A stretch of 64,000 nt of DNA, from positions 28,054,487-28,118,486 of the forward strand of contig OY998185.1 of assembly GCA_963921935.1 (NCBI GenBank), written 5' to 3'. This document shows positions 9,402-20,111 of the stretch, piece after piece (the stretch's first letter is position 1; every line of letters starts with the position of its first letter). The notes below the pieces were generated by a model that saw only the letters and a program-made list of their open reading frames with translations, did no database searches and had not been told where the DNA came from. The translations under genes were made by a program, and so were the position numbers. This stretch comes from Galeruca laticollis. Its lineage: Eukaryota; Arthropoda; Insecta; Coleoptera; Chrysomelidae.

Positions 9402-9815
9402 CAAAATGCTCCTACAAGAAAGAGTTTCGGAAGAAAGAGGAAACCGAAAGAGAAGCACTCTGGCGGTGCCTTCCCGGGTTGGAACATTCCAAAAAGTTCC
9501 TGGGGAACTTTGACACTGCTAGGTCCAAAAAATATTTGGACCTCAGTAAAGATAAGCTACATCTCCTCACATGCTTTCTTACAGGACACTGCCGCCTTAG
9601 GAAGCACTTAATGAGAATAGGTCTAGCAGCAGTATATTCTGTGGGGAGGAGGATGAAACTCCTGATCACCTAGTTCTGGAATGCCTCGCCATTGCAAGCC
9701 AACGCAAGAAATGCTTTGGACAAGTTTGTAAGAGTGAGGACCTAACCTCGCTGAAGCCGTCCCAAATACTAGAGTTCATTAGAACCTTGGAACTGGAAGG
9801 TGAGCTGTAGTAGTA
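9402..9815 (+). pseudogene. C-terminal LINE ORF2 remnant with zinc motif
   Basis: Frames here continue the LINE ORF2 C-terminus: KLHLLTCFLTGHCRLRKHL, then, in another frame after an indel near 9635, the CxFCGEEDETPDHLVLEC-type zinc motif and KSEDLTSLKPSQILEFI. It matches 18809-19005 closely. The indel makes it non-functional. Confidence 0.65.
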
Positions 9816-9901
9816 GCGACAACAGCTCTGATAGGGGGGGCACAATAAACCTTTGGTTTCAGTGCACTGTAACCCCGTTAAAATATAATCTAATCTAATC
9901 T

Positions 9902-10873
9902 AGACCAGTTGCTTTTGCTTCTCGTGCGCTCACTGACTGTGAGACTAGGTTTAGTCAGATATAAAAAGAGTTTAATGCTATACTTTTCTCTTGTACAAAA
10001 TTTCATAATTATATTTATGGTAGACATGTTTTAATTCACACAGACCATTAACCCCTGACATCTATAATGAAAAGGGGAGTGGCAGAGGTAAGTTCCCCTA
10101 GACTTCAACGAATGAAAGTAAAGTTGCTAAAATATTATATATAGACGTTCAATACAAACCAGGAAAGGAAATGTTGATAGCAGACCTGCTATCACGAAAT
10201 TACATTAAACAAGCATCGGGTGATGATGTTTATTACTGAAATAGTTCATTCCCTAAATGTTACTAAGGAGAGACTAGTAAACTTTCAAGAGGAAACTAAG
10301 AAAGATGTTGAGCTGAATAGATTAAAAGATATGTGTTTGACGGGTTGGCCTAACGACATAACAAAAGTTCCTGATCTGATTAAAAAATATTTTAAGGACC
10401 GAAATAACATTTACTTATTAGATGATCTCATTTTTTACGGTGACCGAATAATCATACCAAAATCTTTAAGACCAAAGATGTTAGCTCAACTTCATGAAAA
10501 CCATTATGGAATATCAAAGACACGACAAAGAGCTAAATCAATAATGTATTGGCCAAATATGAATCAGGATATCTTAGATCACATAAAGAAATGTGTTACT
10601 TGTGAAAGACTGCAAAAAAGTAATGCAAAAGAGCCTTTAGTTTTAAGGGATTTACCTGACTTGCCATTTCAACAATTAGCAAGTTAGTTATTATAGATTA
10701 TTTTTCAAAGTGGCTGGAGGTAATTCCTTTAAAAAATAAAAATTCTACATCTGTGGTCAATGCTTTTAAATCAGTTTTTGCTACACATGGCATACCACTA
10801 GAGATTGTCGCTGATAATATGCCGTTCAATTCTTTTGAATGCAAAGAATTTGCTCAAAGCTGGAACTTTAAAT
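9902..10873 (+). pseudogene. Ty3/gypsy pol fragment (RNase H, H2C2, integrase start)
   Basis: From 9904 the frame reads PVAFASRALTDCETRFS, then IYGRHVLIHTDH, SSPRLQRMKVKLLKY and QYKPGKEMLIADLLSR, which is the RNase H/tether of a gypsy pol with stops in it. The open piece 10220-10687 carries the integrase zinc-binding H2C2 (HENHYGISKTRQRAK...CVTCE). It is followed, after a break, by the integrase core (IDYFSKWLEVIPL, HGIPLEIVADN). The core is cut by a piggyBac at TTAA 10874-10877 and resumes at 13147. The 5' part (protease, RT) is missing because the LINE of 8400-9903 abuts it. Several nonsense codons mark it as dead. Confidence 0.8.
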
Positions 10874-10877
10874 TTAA

Positions 10878-13142
10878 CCCGAGAACGCTCGCGCCTGAAA
10901 AGTTACGTTGATGCTCGCGGCTGGTCGTTTTGACCGACTAGGAAATCCTTAAATATGTCAGTATTTGTGTTGTTTATTAAAAGTATTGAGCTATTGATAT
11001 ACTTTTTATAGAAACTTTATTGGCTATAAACATAAAGTAGGTATGTTTTTGAGCAAAAATGAAAATGACAAACTCTTAATGCAATAGAAAAAACAAAGTG
11101 ATATTCTTAACAAAAAAAGGTGCTGATTTTCTTCGTTTCCTACGTACCTTACACAAATATCCACCCTGTGTTCCTTGCAAACGTATCTTGAACAAGTTTG
11201 ACAGGTTGTGGTGGTTTTCCTATTTTTCTTTGAGCTGCAATATCCATATCTTCATACACCACTATCAGCTCTTGTGGTTGGCTGCACAGGAATTCTAAGT
11301 ACGTTGTGAATACTGGTTCGAATATTCAAAGGTATATCCATTGTCAACCGTCTGTGTATATGCTCAGAGCATAACTCCGTGGCAAGGCTCCTCAAACATT
11401 CACGTCTCTTATTGATTTTCTTTGCTTTGGTGTTGAACTCATAAATGACCTGGCTGTTGATTCCGCCAATATTCATTTCACAGAAGAAAATTGTTAGTGG
11501 CCACCTAGCAGTTTTTCGCGAAACTGAATAACTGCCTTTCATCTCATCGACTTTATCTACACCACCCTTGGTTTTATTATAATACAATATAATTTTTGGT
11601 TTTCTGTTCACAGATTCCTCAACCTCACCCTGATGATGCATCGTCGATATCAAAGCAACCGTCTTACCTAGGAACATAGGAAAGCAGAGTTATGTTCTTT
11701 GTAAATCCAAAAATTGTGCTTTTGACTTCCCTTTGTTTAGAATTGACGAATTCTTTTGGAAGCTCCCTTTTATTCCTTCTGATAGTCCCGACAATTGTTA
11801 ATTTTTCCTTTAGTAAGTCTTGAGCCAGGTCAATAGAAGTAAACCAATTGTCCATGGTTATATTGCGCCCTGATCCCAGAATAGGGCCAACAAGCCGCTT
11901 GACAACGTTGGCAGGACTATAATTTAGCAAGAAAGGACCCTCTGCCTGTTTCTCAGCATAAATTTCCATATTATAAGTATAATAGGAACCTGAGTCCGCT
12001 AGAGAAAAAATTTAAATGCCATATCGGGCAGGTTTACTTTTTATGTATTGCCGGAAACCGTAACGTCCTCGAAAACCTTCCAGCATTTCGTCTATTGTAG
12101 TATCTGCTCCAATAGTGTAATTTTCTTGACATATTTATACAAATCCCTCAAACGAATGCCTAATGGGAGCTAACTTATCTGCTGTTTTTCGAGCTTCTCG
12201 GTCATGTATATTGTCGAACCGGATACAGCGCATTATAAACTGAAACCTAGACAAAGTCATAACACTTCGGACGTATTCTATTCCGGTGCCATCGGTGGCC
12301 CATAAATCCGAAAGATTTAAGTGTGAAGCACGTGCTCTTACTTCAATAGCGTCTGTAACTCTGGCATCTCTTTCCCGTGTATAGTTAGCACGAACGGACT
12401 GAATTTTTATATTTGTACATACCACTATTTCTTCTATAACTTCATCAGGGAAAAATAACTTCCAAGATGTTAGTGGTGTTACAGCAAATTTCGATTTGTT
12501 TGTGAGACCTTCCCGAAATCTTACAATATTCGCTGGTTTTACTTTTGCGACACGGCTTATCGGAGGATATTTACACCACAACATCCCAGATTTTCCCACA
12601 TAATTCTCAAGGCGTTCAGACAAAGGCACATCGTCGTATGACTCATCATCATCACTATCATTCTGATCAGGATCTGACTGCTCCGAGTTCGTATCATGGT
12701 CGCTTTCTTCTAGAATATCTTCTTCAGGGTCCGAATCACCTCCAACTATCTCTTCGCCTGTTTCTATTTCCTCATACAATCTTTGTAAACGTTCGATTTC
12801 TTTTTCATGATCCATTCTACAAAATAAATATATTTCTATAATATGTTATCTGCTATTATCTATTTGATTTTGCCACATTTATTTGATTATAACCACCAAT
12901 TTCCCTGTAAACAATTAATAATTTGGTACAAACCTTAAAATGCTCGCGCGTCGGTTAAAACGACCAATTATCAGTTTTCAGCTTCTAGCAACACTCTCTA
13001 ACAAAAACCAAAAGTAGACTGGCCCGCCGGTTCGACTTAGGAAGACTCCAAAGCGCGTCGTAAAATGGTGGCCCAAATAAATGTGGGAGGGGAAAAAACA
13101 CATCCTTGGCGGCAAATCGACCAGGATGCGAGCGTTCTCGGG
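10878..13142 (-). mobile_element. piggyBac-family DNA transposon
   Basis: The ends are 15-bp inverted repeats, CCCGAGAACGCTCGC, flanked on both sides by TTAA (10874-10877 and 13143-13146), the hallmark target of piggyBac. The 2.27-kb interior carries a transposase gene on the minus strand. It interrupts a gypsy integrase exactly between the second and third catalytic motifs, and the host frame can be followed on both sides, so the insertion is clean and later than the gypsy element. Confidence 0.92.
11252..12815 (-). pseudogene. piggyBac transposase, broken
   Basis: Residues from MDHEKEIERL give the acidic N-terminal region (SDPEEDILEESDHD), followed by the transposase core. All three catalytic aspartates can be seen, though in different segments: TTIDEML (about 12085), ITMDNWFTS (about 11850) and KGGVDKVDEM (about 11550). 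Nonsense codons after EGFV (near 12132) and after ARYGI (near 12012), plus a frameshift near 11670, break the gene. Below 11252 a frame with RKIGKPPQP continues the C-terminus, without a recognisable cysteine-rich end. The DDD triad and DDE_Tnp_1_7-type layout follow established knowledge of piggyBac. This copy cannot make a full protein. Confidence 0.85.
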
Positions 13143-13262
13143 TTAATACATCAAGTCCGCATTACCCTAGATCTAATGGTCTTGCAGAAAGAGCTGTTCA
13201 AATAGCGAAGAACATGTTGAGAAAATGCGATTGTTTGGAAGTTGCCCTATTGGAGTACAGAT
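13143..13262 (+). pseudogene. Gypsy integrase fragment, continuation
   Basis: After the right TTAA the frame resumes with NTSSPHYPRSNGLAERAVQ, which contains the integrase glutamate, and then LEYRS. The match ends near 13262. What follows to about 13497 is unassigned. Confidence 0.75.
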
Positions 13263-13497
13263 CTGGCGCCCGAGAAAGTGATGTAAGGTTTCAAAGGTGT
13301 CAAAAGTGACGTTTCCGAGGCGTTCCACGCGCAGTGCAGCGCGCAGACGACGCCTTAGGGAGGAAAAAGCCGTCACAATATAAGAAATTGGTAACAAAAA
13401 GGTAAGTTAAATAATTTTAGTAGAAAATTCAATTTTTAATTAAAACTTTAGAGTCATTCCATTAGAAATGCTCCAAAAATTTGAAAATTGGTTGCTC

Positions 13498-14515
13498 GAC
13501 CAGCACCAAATAAAACAAAACTACCATGTACCTAATGATAGCTTATAATGTAGATATGGTATATCCGATGTTAATTTTTGTTCAAAATAATTTTTTTGTC
13601 GGCCGTTTTTGTATCGCAACGTTTGGAAAAAATCTCAATTGCAGCCCTTTACAAAATTGCCATTTGCTCTTTACTTTTTGCTTGTATCTTTGTGAAACAA
13701 TTTTTTCGTACTTCCGGGACTAAAGGGACAACTTCACTCCCTTGTGACAGGTACTAAAGTGTCACATTTAATCCCTCCGGGATTAAATATTGACGAAACT
13801 CCCGGAACGATTAAATCACAAACAAACGAATTTAAGGGATATTTTATTGAAAAATATAATTAATTAGAATGGTAATTAACGTTAATATTCAAATTTACAA
13901 TGACACTAGTAATGACAATGTTTCTAAATTATAACTGTCACAACGCAATGTTACTATGGTAACTTATTTTAAAGACAGTTTATTAAATGAGTTGAAGAGA
14001 GAAAAAACTGATTGAAATTATTGAAATAATTAATAAAATCATACCGGAAGTACGAAAAGTATCGTATATACCTTGCGACTGAAGTACATTTAATCCTTCA
14101 GGTAAATTATGGCCCTCCCTGCGGTCGGGCCATAAACTTTACCTTCAGGATTAAATGTACTACTTCAGTCCCGCGGTATATAATATACTATTATTACCTT
14201 TGGCAAAATATTTTGTGTTTTATTATTATAATTTTATATACTTTTCATTATTATGATGCCGACTTTTTTGCCTTCTAATCTAATTATAACAAAAATTACA
14301 ATAATGCACCGATTTTGACAGCTGATATCTCAAATGGGACTAAATATAAAAACTTGAAATTTTCACATATTAAAGATCAAACAGCACTTTATACGTGCTA
14401 TTAATTTCATTTTGTGTCTTTAGCCTAGAGAAAAAATATTAACATCAGATATAGTATATCCACGCCACATTATAAGCTATCATTACATGGTAGTTTTGTT
14501 TTATACTAATTTTTA
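13498..14515. mobile_element. Non-autonomous foldback/TIR element
   Basis: The ends are imperfect inverted repeats of about 70 bp, sharing AAAACAAAACTACCATGTA, ATGATAGCTTATAATGT and GATGTTAAT, near 13508-13580 and 14440-14502. Inside is a strong hairpin at about 14083-14178, with arms of about 40 bp (GAAGTACATTTAATCCT and its complement) around TCCCTGCGGTC. Related short motifs (CGGGATTAAAT, GGAAGTACGAAAA) are scattered at 13705-14065. There is no transposase frame. The exact termini and target duplication are uncertain. Confidence 0.55.
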
Positions 14516-14569
14516 TACTAGGGACTAAGAACAAGAATGATATTAGGTTATTATGTTTAGGTCAAAATT

Positions 14570-16324
14570 CTCTAAAATGGAAAAAATTCATGATGACAGA
14601 GTAGTGGAAGTGGAAGCAATGATTGTGATGAAGATGGAAAAAAATGGTCGGAACATCAAAATCGGAATCTATTTTTGAAGGAGGCTCAAGTAGTTCTTCA
14701 AATCTACATGAAGCTGTATCTGGAACTGGGACCTCTAAACAAACTGAAGAACGCGATGGCTACCATGAAAATGACATTGGTCGTTATGTTAGTTGTGCCA
14801 ATAACTTGCCTTCTGAAAAAAAAAGAAGGAATTGTTGACCAACTCTTGGGTTACACCATCCAATTACGATTTTGCTTCTGATGCCATTCACTCGAAAAGA
14901 AAATTTAACCATCGCTGATTTGATCAATATACTCCATGGCTGGTGTACTCAAGTCGTTTGAAAGGTGCTCTATGTTTGTATTGTGTTTTATTTCCGCCAA
15001 GAATTGCTAGTTAAAGGAGTTTTGGGGTCATTTATGGTAAGGCCATACATGAAAATTAAGGATGTACATGAAGATTGAAGAAAGCACGTTGGCAGCCATT
15101 ACCACAAATCTTCAACAGCTGCTGCAAAAGCATTTCTTGAAAATGCTCCTGTTGATGTCCAGTTGCAAATAGGGCACCATAAGACGTTTGAAGAAAATAA
15201 ACAAATATTGTCAGCAATTATTTCATGCATAATATTTTGTGGAAATCATGATTTGCCGCTTAGAGGAAAAGAAGTAAATGAGGGAGTTTTCTTTGACTTT
15301 TTAAATTAGAGGATTGACTCTGGTGATGAGAAGTTAAAGAGCCACTTGTATAAATGTCAAAAAAACGCAGTCTATACCTCACCAACAATTCAAAATGAGA
15401 TCATACAATTATGCGGTGAAGTTATCAAAGAAAATATAATCGAATACTGTAAACAGGAAAAAGCTTAAGCTGTAATGGATGATGAAATACCAGATATCGC
15501 TGGAAAAGAGCAGCTTTCTATTGGATTAAGGTTCTATGATGAAAGCCAAAAAACAATCAGGGAGGAATTTGTAGGCTACATTGAGTTAAAATGTCAAGAT
15601 GCTTCTACAATCGCTAGCGCAAATCAAAGTTTTTTTTAAAGATAATAATTTTTCCGCCGATAACTGTGTGGGATTCGGATTTGACGGGTGTTCCACGATG
15701 GCCGGCAAAGAAGATGGTGTACAGGCCATTCTTAAAAAAATGTATGCTAAATCTTTATTTTTCCATTGTTCCAGCCACAGACTAAATCTTGTGGTCAATG
15801 ATACTAGCAAGCTACCAGAAATAAGAAACACAATTGGAACGGTTAAACGGTCTCCAACGAAAATACACCAGCTTTTGCTTCAACTTATCTTCATCCTTCA
15901 AGCATGCTCAAAATGGCTTCAAAAGATTTCAAAAATAATCAAGGAATTTTATAAGTTGGGTGATGTCTCGGCAGAATTAGATTTGTGGTACAATATGTGG
16001 AAGACAAAGAATTTAGCAGAAGATAAATTAAAGGACATTGAAGTGGCTGCACTTTTGGAGGAAGCTCATGTTTTTTCCCTGCAACAAGGCACGCACTGCT
16101 AATATTAAGTGCTTTCCCATCCACTACTGCTACCGTGGAAAGATCGTTCAGTACCCTACAAAGGGTAAAAACCTGGCTCAGGCGTTCAATGGGTGATGAC
16201 AGACTCACTGGGTTGTGTTTGATGAGTGTGCATCGAAAAATTTTGAAGAAGAATCAGGACTGCATAGTGAAGAAAGTTTTGAAAAAATTTAGTTTATATT
16301 GGTTTTATGGATCAGTGAAACAAT
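14570..16324 (+). pseudogene. hAT-type transposase gene (DUF4371/ZMYM1-like), dead
   Basis: Broken frames along the plus strand follow a hAT-derived transposase of the type often annotated as zinc-finger MYM protein 1. In order they give SSTAAAKAFLENAP, LPLRGKEVNEGVFFDFLN, NEIIQLCGEVI, an RNase H-like core piece (NCVGFGFDGCSTMAGKEDGV, then HCSSHRLNLVV), and a C-terminal hAT dimerisation block (TTATVERSFSTLQRVKTWLR, DRLTGLCLMSVHR). Stops and frameshifts are frequent and the region between the core and the dimerisation block is shortened. No terminal inverted repeats were recognised. It could also be a host gene derived from hAT; decay makes that moot here. Confidence 0.75.
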
Positions 16325-16680
16325 AGTTCGATTTCAATAGTATGTATTGATTACTTTAATTAGCACAAAAAATACAAAAAAAAACGTTATTAGCTCAACA
16401 TTAGCATAGCAACAACGAAAAACATTTTTGTTGACGTTTATGACAGTTGGCATGGAGCGTATAACAAAAGAGTTGCCAATCATAATTATCAACAGTTTAA
16501 AACCAAGAAAAACGTTATTAGTTTAATTTAAGTATAATTAAAATCTCAAAGTTTTGTTTTCGTTTGCCTTTTCTTTTTATCCTAAAATTTTACATTTTGG
16601 ACGACCATGGACCATGGTTTGTCCCCCCCCCCTCCCCCCCCTTTATAAATCCTGGCTAAGCCCTTGCAGAGACTTATTAA
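16325..16680. other. Spacer with poly-C tract
   Basis: No gene. A C-rich run at about 16622-16641 (two C runs split by T) ends in CTTTATAAATCCTGGCTAAG. A poly-pyrimidine/C run like this often marks the end of an element, but I cannot assign it. Confidence 0.4.
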
Positions 16681-18122
16681 AATTGTATTCAAGTCTCATG
16701 AAGATGCTTTACTTATGTTGTGCAATAAATCCAAGTTGCCTGTAAATCAATATACTCAAATAAAAATGAAAAATGGGCTGCTGTAGAATCAGTTAGAATC
16801 AAATATATATTTAATCAACGACAAAATACATCTGATAAACCCAAAAGAAAAGGAGATCGCGGTAGCAATTCATCCCCCGAACAGAATACCTCAAATCATA
16901 GTAAACTAAATTGTACGCGCCAAAAAAACAATTAGGAGTTTTGTTTTTGAATTGGCATCATGGCTTCGCTAATCTGCAAAATTTTATCGAGGATTCTGCG
17001 AATTCGAATTTCGATGTTATTTGCATAAGTGAAAAGTGGTTGATTACAGAAAAGGAAGTGCAGGTTATTTTACTGATTACTAGGCTGTCTCTTTTGGTGC
17101 TCTTAGGAATAAGACAGTTGGGCGTGCCAGTGGCAGGCTATGTGTTTTTTACAAAAAGTATTTAAATATAACTATTTTAGATAGATCACCGTGGCGGCTA
17201 ATGTGTTTATTTTGTTTTGATATGTATAAGTTTAATGTGTGTAGCATATATTTTAATCCCTCCTTGGATCTTGAGCACATTCTTGATATCTTCCAGGATG
17301 TCCTTGATGACATCAGCAATAGTCATAACGATGTAATGATCATTATTAGAGGTGACTTCAATTGCCGCGTTTTCAAATGCTGGCATCACACCACCGGAAA
17401 TATTGGAAAATACAAACTTATACGAGGAGAAGTTGAGTTATGATTTAGAATTCAATACTAGAGGTCGAAAACTTATTGATTTTATGTATAATAATTCATT
17501 TACACTTTCTAGCTGTTCGTTGCCCAGTTCTTATTTAATCCAGAAAATGTCTATGCAGGTTACCCGCACTATTTCCCAGTTACGTTTCACCAACCAGCTG
17601 CTTATAAAATTTACCTTGAATGGTTGCTTGTATATAATTGACCGATCAGAATGCTGCATTGTGTGTAACTTGGAAGAACCAGAAACTAAGTTCCATATGC
17701 TTTTTGAGTGTCCCATATACACCTCTCAGACATATTTAATCTCTCATAGAAATTCTAAATAACCTCAATGTTAATGATGCAAAATGTATTGCTGCTTACA
17801 TATGGAATATTCTAAGGCTTTGAGCATTCGTGATTAATGAATAATGGTTTTTGAGCTCTTTCGTTAATTTAGGATTAGTCCAATAGACAAAAAATAATTT
17901 TGTTAGTTCCAGGCGTCCATTATATGTACCATTTTTTATTATTTTTAATACTTTGAATGTAAATCTTGATTTTTTTTTGTTATTTTCTCTGTATGTATAT
18001 TTGCCTTATTTTAAGTAGACCATAGGTGTAACTATAAATATTTAATTATTCATGCACTGTCAACCGAACCTTTGCTATGAATGTATATTCTATAAGCAAT
18101 AAAGTTTATTATTATTATTACT
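16681..18122 (+). mobile_element. Internally deleted LINE (CR1/L2/Daphne-like)
   Basis: The left part holds the end of an ORF1 (KGDRGSNSSPEQNTS), followed by the start of an APE endonuclease in shifting frames (NWHHGFANLQNF, DVICISEKWL, DVMIIIRGDFNC). At about 17510 the sequence jumps to the extreme 3' end of ORF2 (RFTNQLLIKFTLNG, then CCIVCNLEEPETKFHMLFEC, a C-terminal zinc motif). It ends in a 3' UTR with AATAAAG and a (TTA)n tail at 18103-18121. The reverse transcriptase is missing altogether. It is therefore a deletion derivative, with several stops, lying against the DUF7869-like relic. Confidence 0.65.
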
Positions 18123-18735
18123 TAGATTCATATATAGATGAGATCAAGTCCCTCTTTAACAGAGATTACTCGGATGTCGATCCCACATATATACCTGATA
18201 ATAGCGAATTGTTAGATGAAGATTTGGGAAATCTTTAATTATATCCTGAGATATTACACTCTACCTCAAACAACGAAAATATACCAGCCCAAAAACATCA
18301 TCAATCAACAAGTAATTAATTTTATTCCCTTGAATACAAAGTACATTTTAATGTACATTATATTATTGTATAGGATAGCTGACAGCTATTGGCTCTAAAA
18401 ATCATTCAAAGTAGTTCTTCACGAGGAAATGTCCACTAAGAATTTAGTGATTGCTAATAAAACTGGCAACATGCATAATATGCCACGAATTTAAGACAAG
18501 TATACGTATTTGTTATTGATTTCGATATCGACGATGCATTGCCAATTTTATCAGCACTCAATTGAATGCTAGCGAATGATTTTCCGAGGTCGTACACACC
18601 TCTTTTAAAATTTACAATTTTTTTTCCTTATTTACAGATTCAGATATAATTGCGATAGTTTCTCACTGATGGGAATTCCTTTGACGTTGCTCCCACTTAT
18701 ACATCTGATGACAGTTCGACAGATGCTGCATCTAT

Positions 18736-18808
18736 TAACATGAACAAAGCTTCGTTATCCCAGATATCAGACTCCATTACAATTGTCGCATCATTATTAC
18801 TTGAACTA
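18736..18808 (+). repeat. Long target-site duplication, left copy (30-bp deletion)
   Basis: Matches 19092-19194, but lacks the 30 bp between two GAC triplets. The duplicated host sequence includes ATGAACAAAGCTTCGTTATC and ATTGTCGCATCATTATTACT. Confidence 0.85.
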
Positions 18809-19091
18809 GCAGAGATTGACGAGTGTAGATTCTGTGGGGAGGAGGATGAAACTCCGGATCACCTAGTTCTGGAATGCCTCCCCATTGCAAGCAAACACAA
18901 GAAATGCTTCGGACAAGAAACTTGTAAGAGTGAGGACCTAACCTCGTTGAAGCCGTCCCAAATACTAGAGTTCATTAGAAACTTGGAACTGGAAGGCGAG
19001 CAGTAGTAGTAGCGAGAACAGCTCTGATAGGGGGGGCACAATAAACCTTTGGTTTCAGTGCACTGTAGCCCCGTTAAAATCTAATCTAATC
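18809..19091 (+). mobile_element. 5'-truncated RNase H-type LINE, 3' end only
   Basis: This short insertion carries only the C-terminus of LINE ORF2: CRFCGEEDETPDHLVLEC, then KSEDLTSLKPSQ and ...ELEGEQ with stop. The 3' UTR (AATAAACC, GCCCCGTTAAAATC) and a (TAATC)n tail follow. It is nearly identical to 9640-9900 and preserves the frame that is broken there. Severe 5' truncation is usual for target-primed reverse transcription. It lies inside the DUF7869-like relic between the long duplicated flanks. Confidence 0.85.
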
Positions 19092-19194
19092 TAACATGAA
19101 CAAAGCTTCGTTATCCCAGATATCAGACGCTACGCTTCCAGAAAAACAATTAGATGACTCCATTACAATTGTCGCATCATTATTACTTGAACTA
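19092..19194 (+). repeat. Long target-site duplication, right copy (103 bp, complete)
   Basis: The complete copy of the duplicated host segment, starting at the end of the LINE tail with TAACATGAACAAAGC and ending TTACTTGAACTA. It reads through to the continuing host frame. Confidence 0.85.
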
Positions 19195-19602
19195 CTTCAT
19201 AATTTGTGGAAACAAGTAAGACCACGACGTCGCTGGCGTTGTGGTAATATAGAAAATTAGAAACGAAACATAGCTAAGAAAAGAAAAGCAGAAGGTTTAC
19301 CTTATGAGAGTGCAAGCAAGCAGTTAAAGTCCGCAAAAGTTCCGAAACCTATTGATTGCTTCAGATGTAAATTTAAATGTACTCTGAAAGTTTATGAACA
19401 ACATCGTGTTTCGTTATGCAGAACCTATTTAGACGCAACTTTGTCAATAAAGAAAATTTATTTTCTCTATACTGAAAAATGCAAAGGAAATAATAGTGAA
19501 CCAGTCTCAGAAATTACATATTTTCCAAAGAATACAATCTCAGATTTTTTGCTCCAAAGAAGAATCAGTGTTTACTTTGCACACGTTACACGCGAAGTGA
19601 TG

Positions 19603-19611
19603 GCGAGAACA
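19603..19611. repeat. Target-site duplication of Jockey-like fragment, left
   Basis: GCGAGAACA, repeated at 20103-20111. It is followed at once by a T run, the complement of the LINE poly-A. Confidence 0.75.
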
Positions 19612-20102
19612 TTTTTTTTAATTATTTCCTGCGAATTTACAATCTACTACAAAAAATAGTAATAAGTAAATGATTTGTCATAGATGGAAGGCATGAGTCA
19701 GATACCGCCCAGCGACGGTTGGTTCTCTGGGTTTATAAGTCTTCTGGCCAGATTATTTTCAATCTTCTCTCCTCAAATGGTGGGTTGAATACGACGTTGA
19801 TTAGTTCGTTGTCATGATCTGTACATCTATTTCTATATTTATTTGAATGGGTTATGATGACATCGCCGATATATGGAATTCTTAGTTCAATGCCATATGT
19901 CCAAATTGGTGCTAATATAGTTTTATAAATTAAAATATTATTTTTTAGTGACAGCTGCGATTTTTTATTAATTAGCCAATACATATTTTTGACTTTTAAA
20001 TCCAATTGATTTCTTTTTGTTTTAATGTGTGTGTACCATGTCAATTTCTGACCCAGGTGGAGACCAAGGTATTTGACTTCATTCTTCATAGGTATGGGAG
20101 CT
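19612..20102 (-). mobile_element. Truncated, internally deleted Jockey-like LINE fragment
   Basis: A 491-bp minus-strand insertion bounded by a 9-bp duplication (GCGAGAACA) and ending in poly-A (T run at 19612-19619). It keeps the end of a reverse-transcriptase thumb region and the ORF2 C-terminus but lacks the part between them. The host frame continues on both sides of the duplication, so the insertion went into the DUF7869-like gene. Confidence 0.8.
19733..20089 (-). pseudogene. Jockey-clade ORF2 C-terminal remnant
   Basis: The frame reads EVKYLGLHLGQKLTWYTHIK, KVKNMYWLINKKSQLSL, ILIYKTILAPIWTYGIEL, a pattern typical of Jockey-clade RT thumb regions. It then jumps to RCTDHDNELINVVFNPP and RRLKIIWPEDL, the extreme C-terminus. 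The segment between has been deleted. No catalytic YADD is present, so it is only a remnant. Confidence 0.75.
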
Positions 20103-20111
20103 GCGAGAACA
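20103..20111. repeat. Target-site duplication of Jockey-like fragment, right
   Basis: Second copy of GCGAGAACA. Confidence 0.75.

Larger units (their letters stand above)
8400..9903 (+). mobile_element. Internally deleted RNase H-type LINE (R1/LOA-like)
   Basis: A markedly GC-richer block begins near 8400 (exact start unclear) with a leader of LINE type and the start of an ORF near 8997. It then jumps directly into RNase H and the 3' zinc-motif region, and ends in AATAAACC...GTTAAAATATAATC with a (TAATC)n tail at about 9885-9900. ORF1 beyond its N-terminus, the endonuclease and the reverse transcriptase are missing. The 3' part matches the separate fragment at 18809-19091 nearly base for base. 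It abuts a gypsy RNase H fragment at 9902. Clade is inferred only from RNase H plus the C-terminal zinc motif. Confidence 0.75.

Noticed and set aside
9885..9900. Telomeric repeat
   Set aside because: The unit is TAATC/TCTAA, not the insect TTAGG, and it occurs only as LINE tails here and at 19080.
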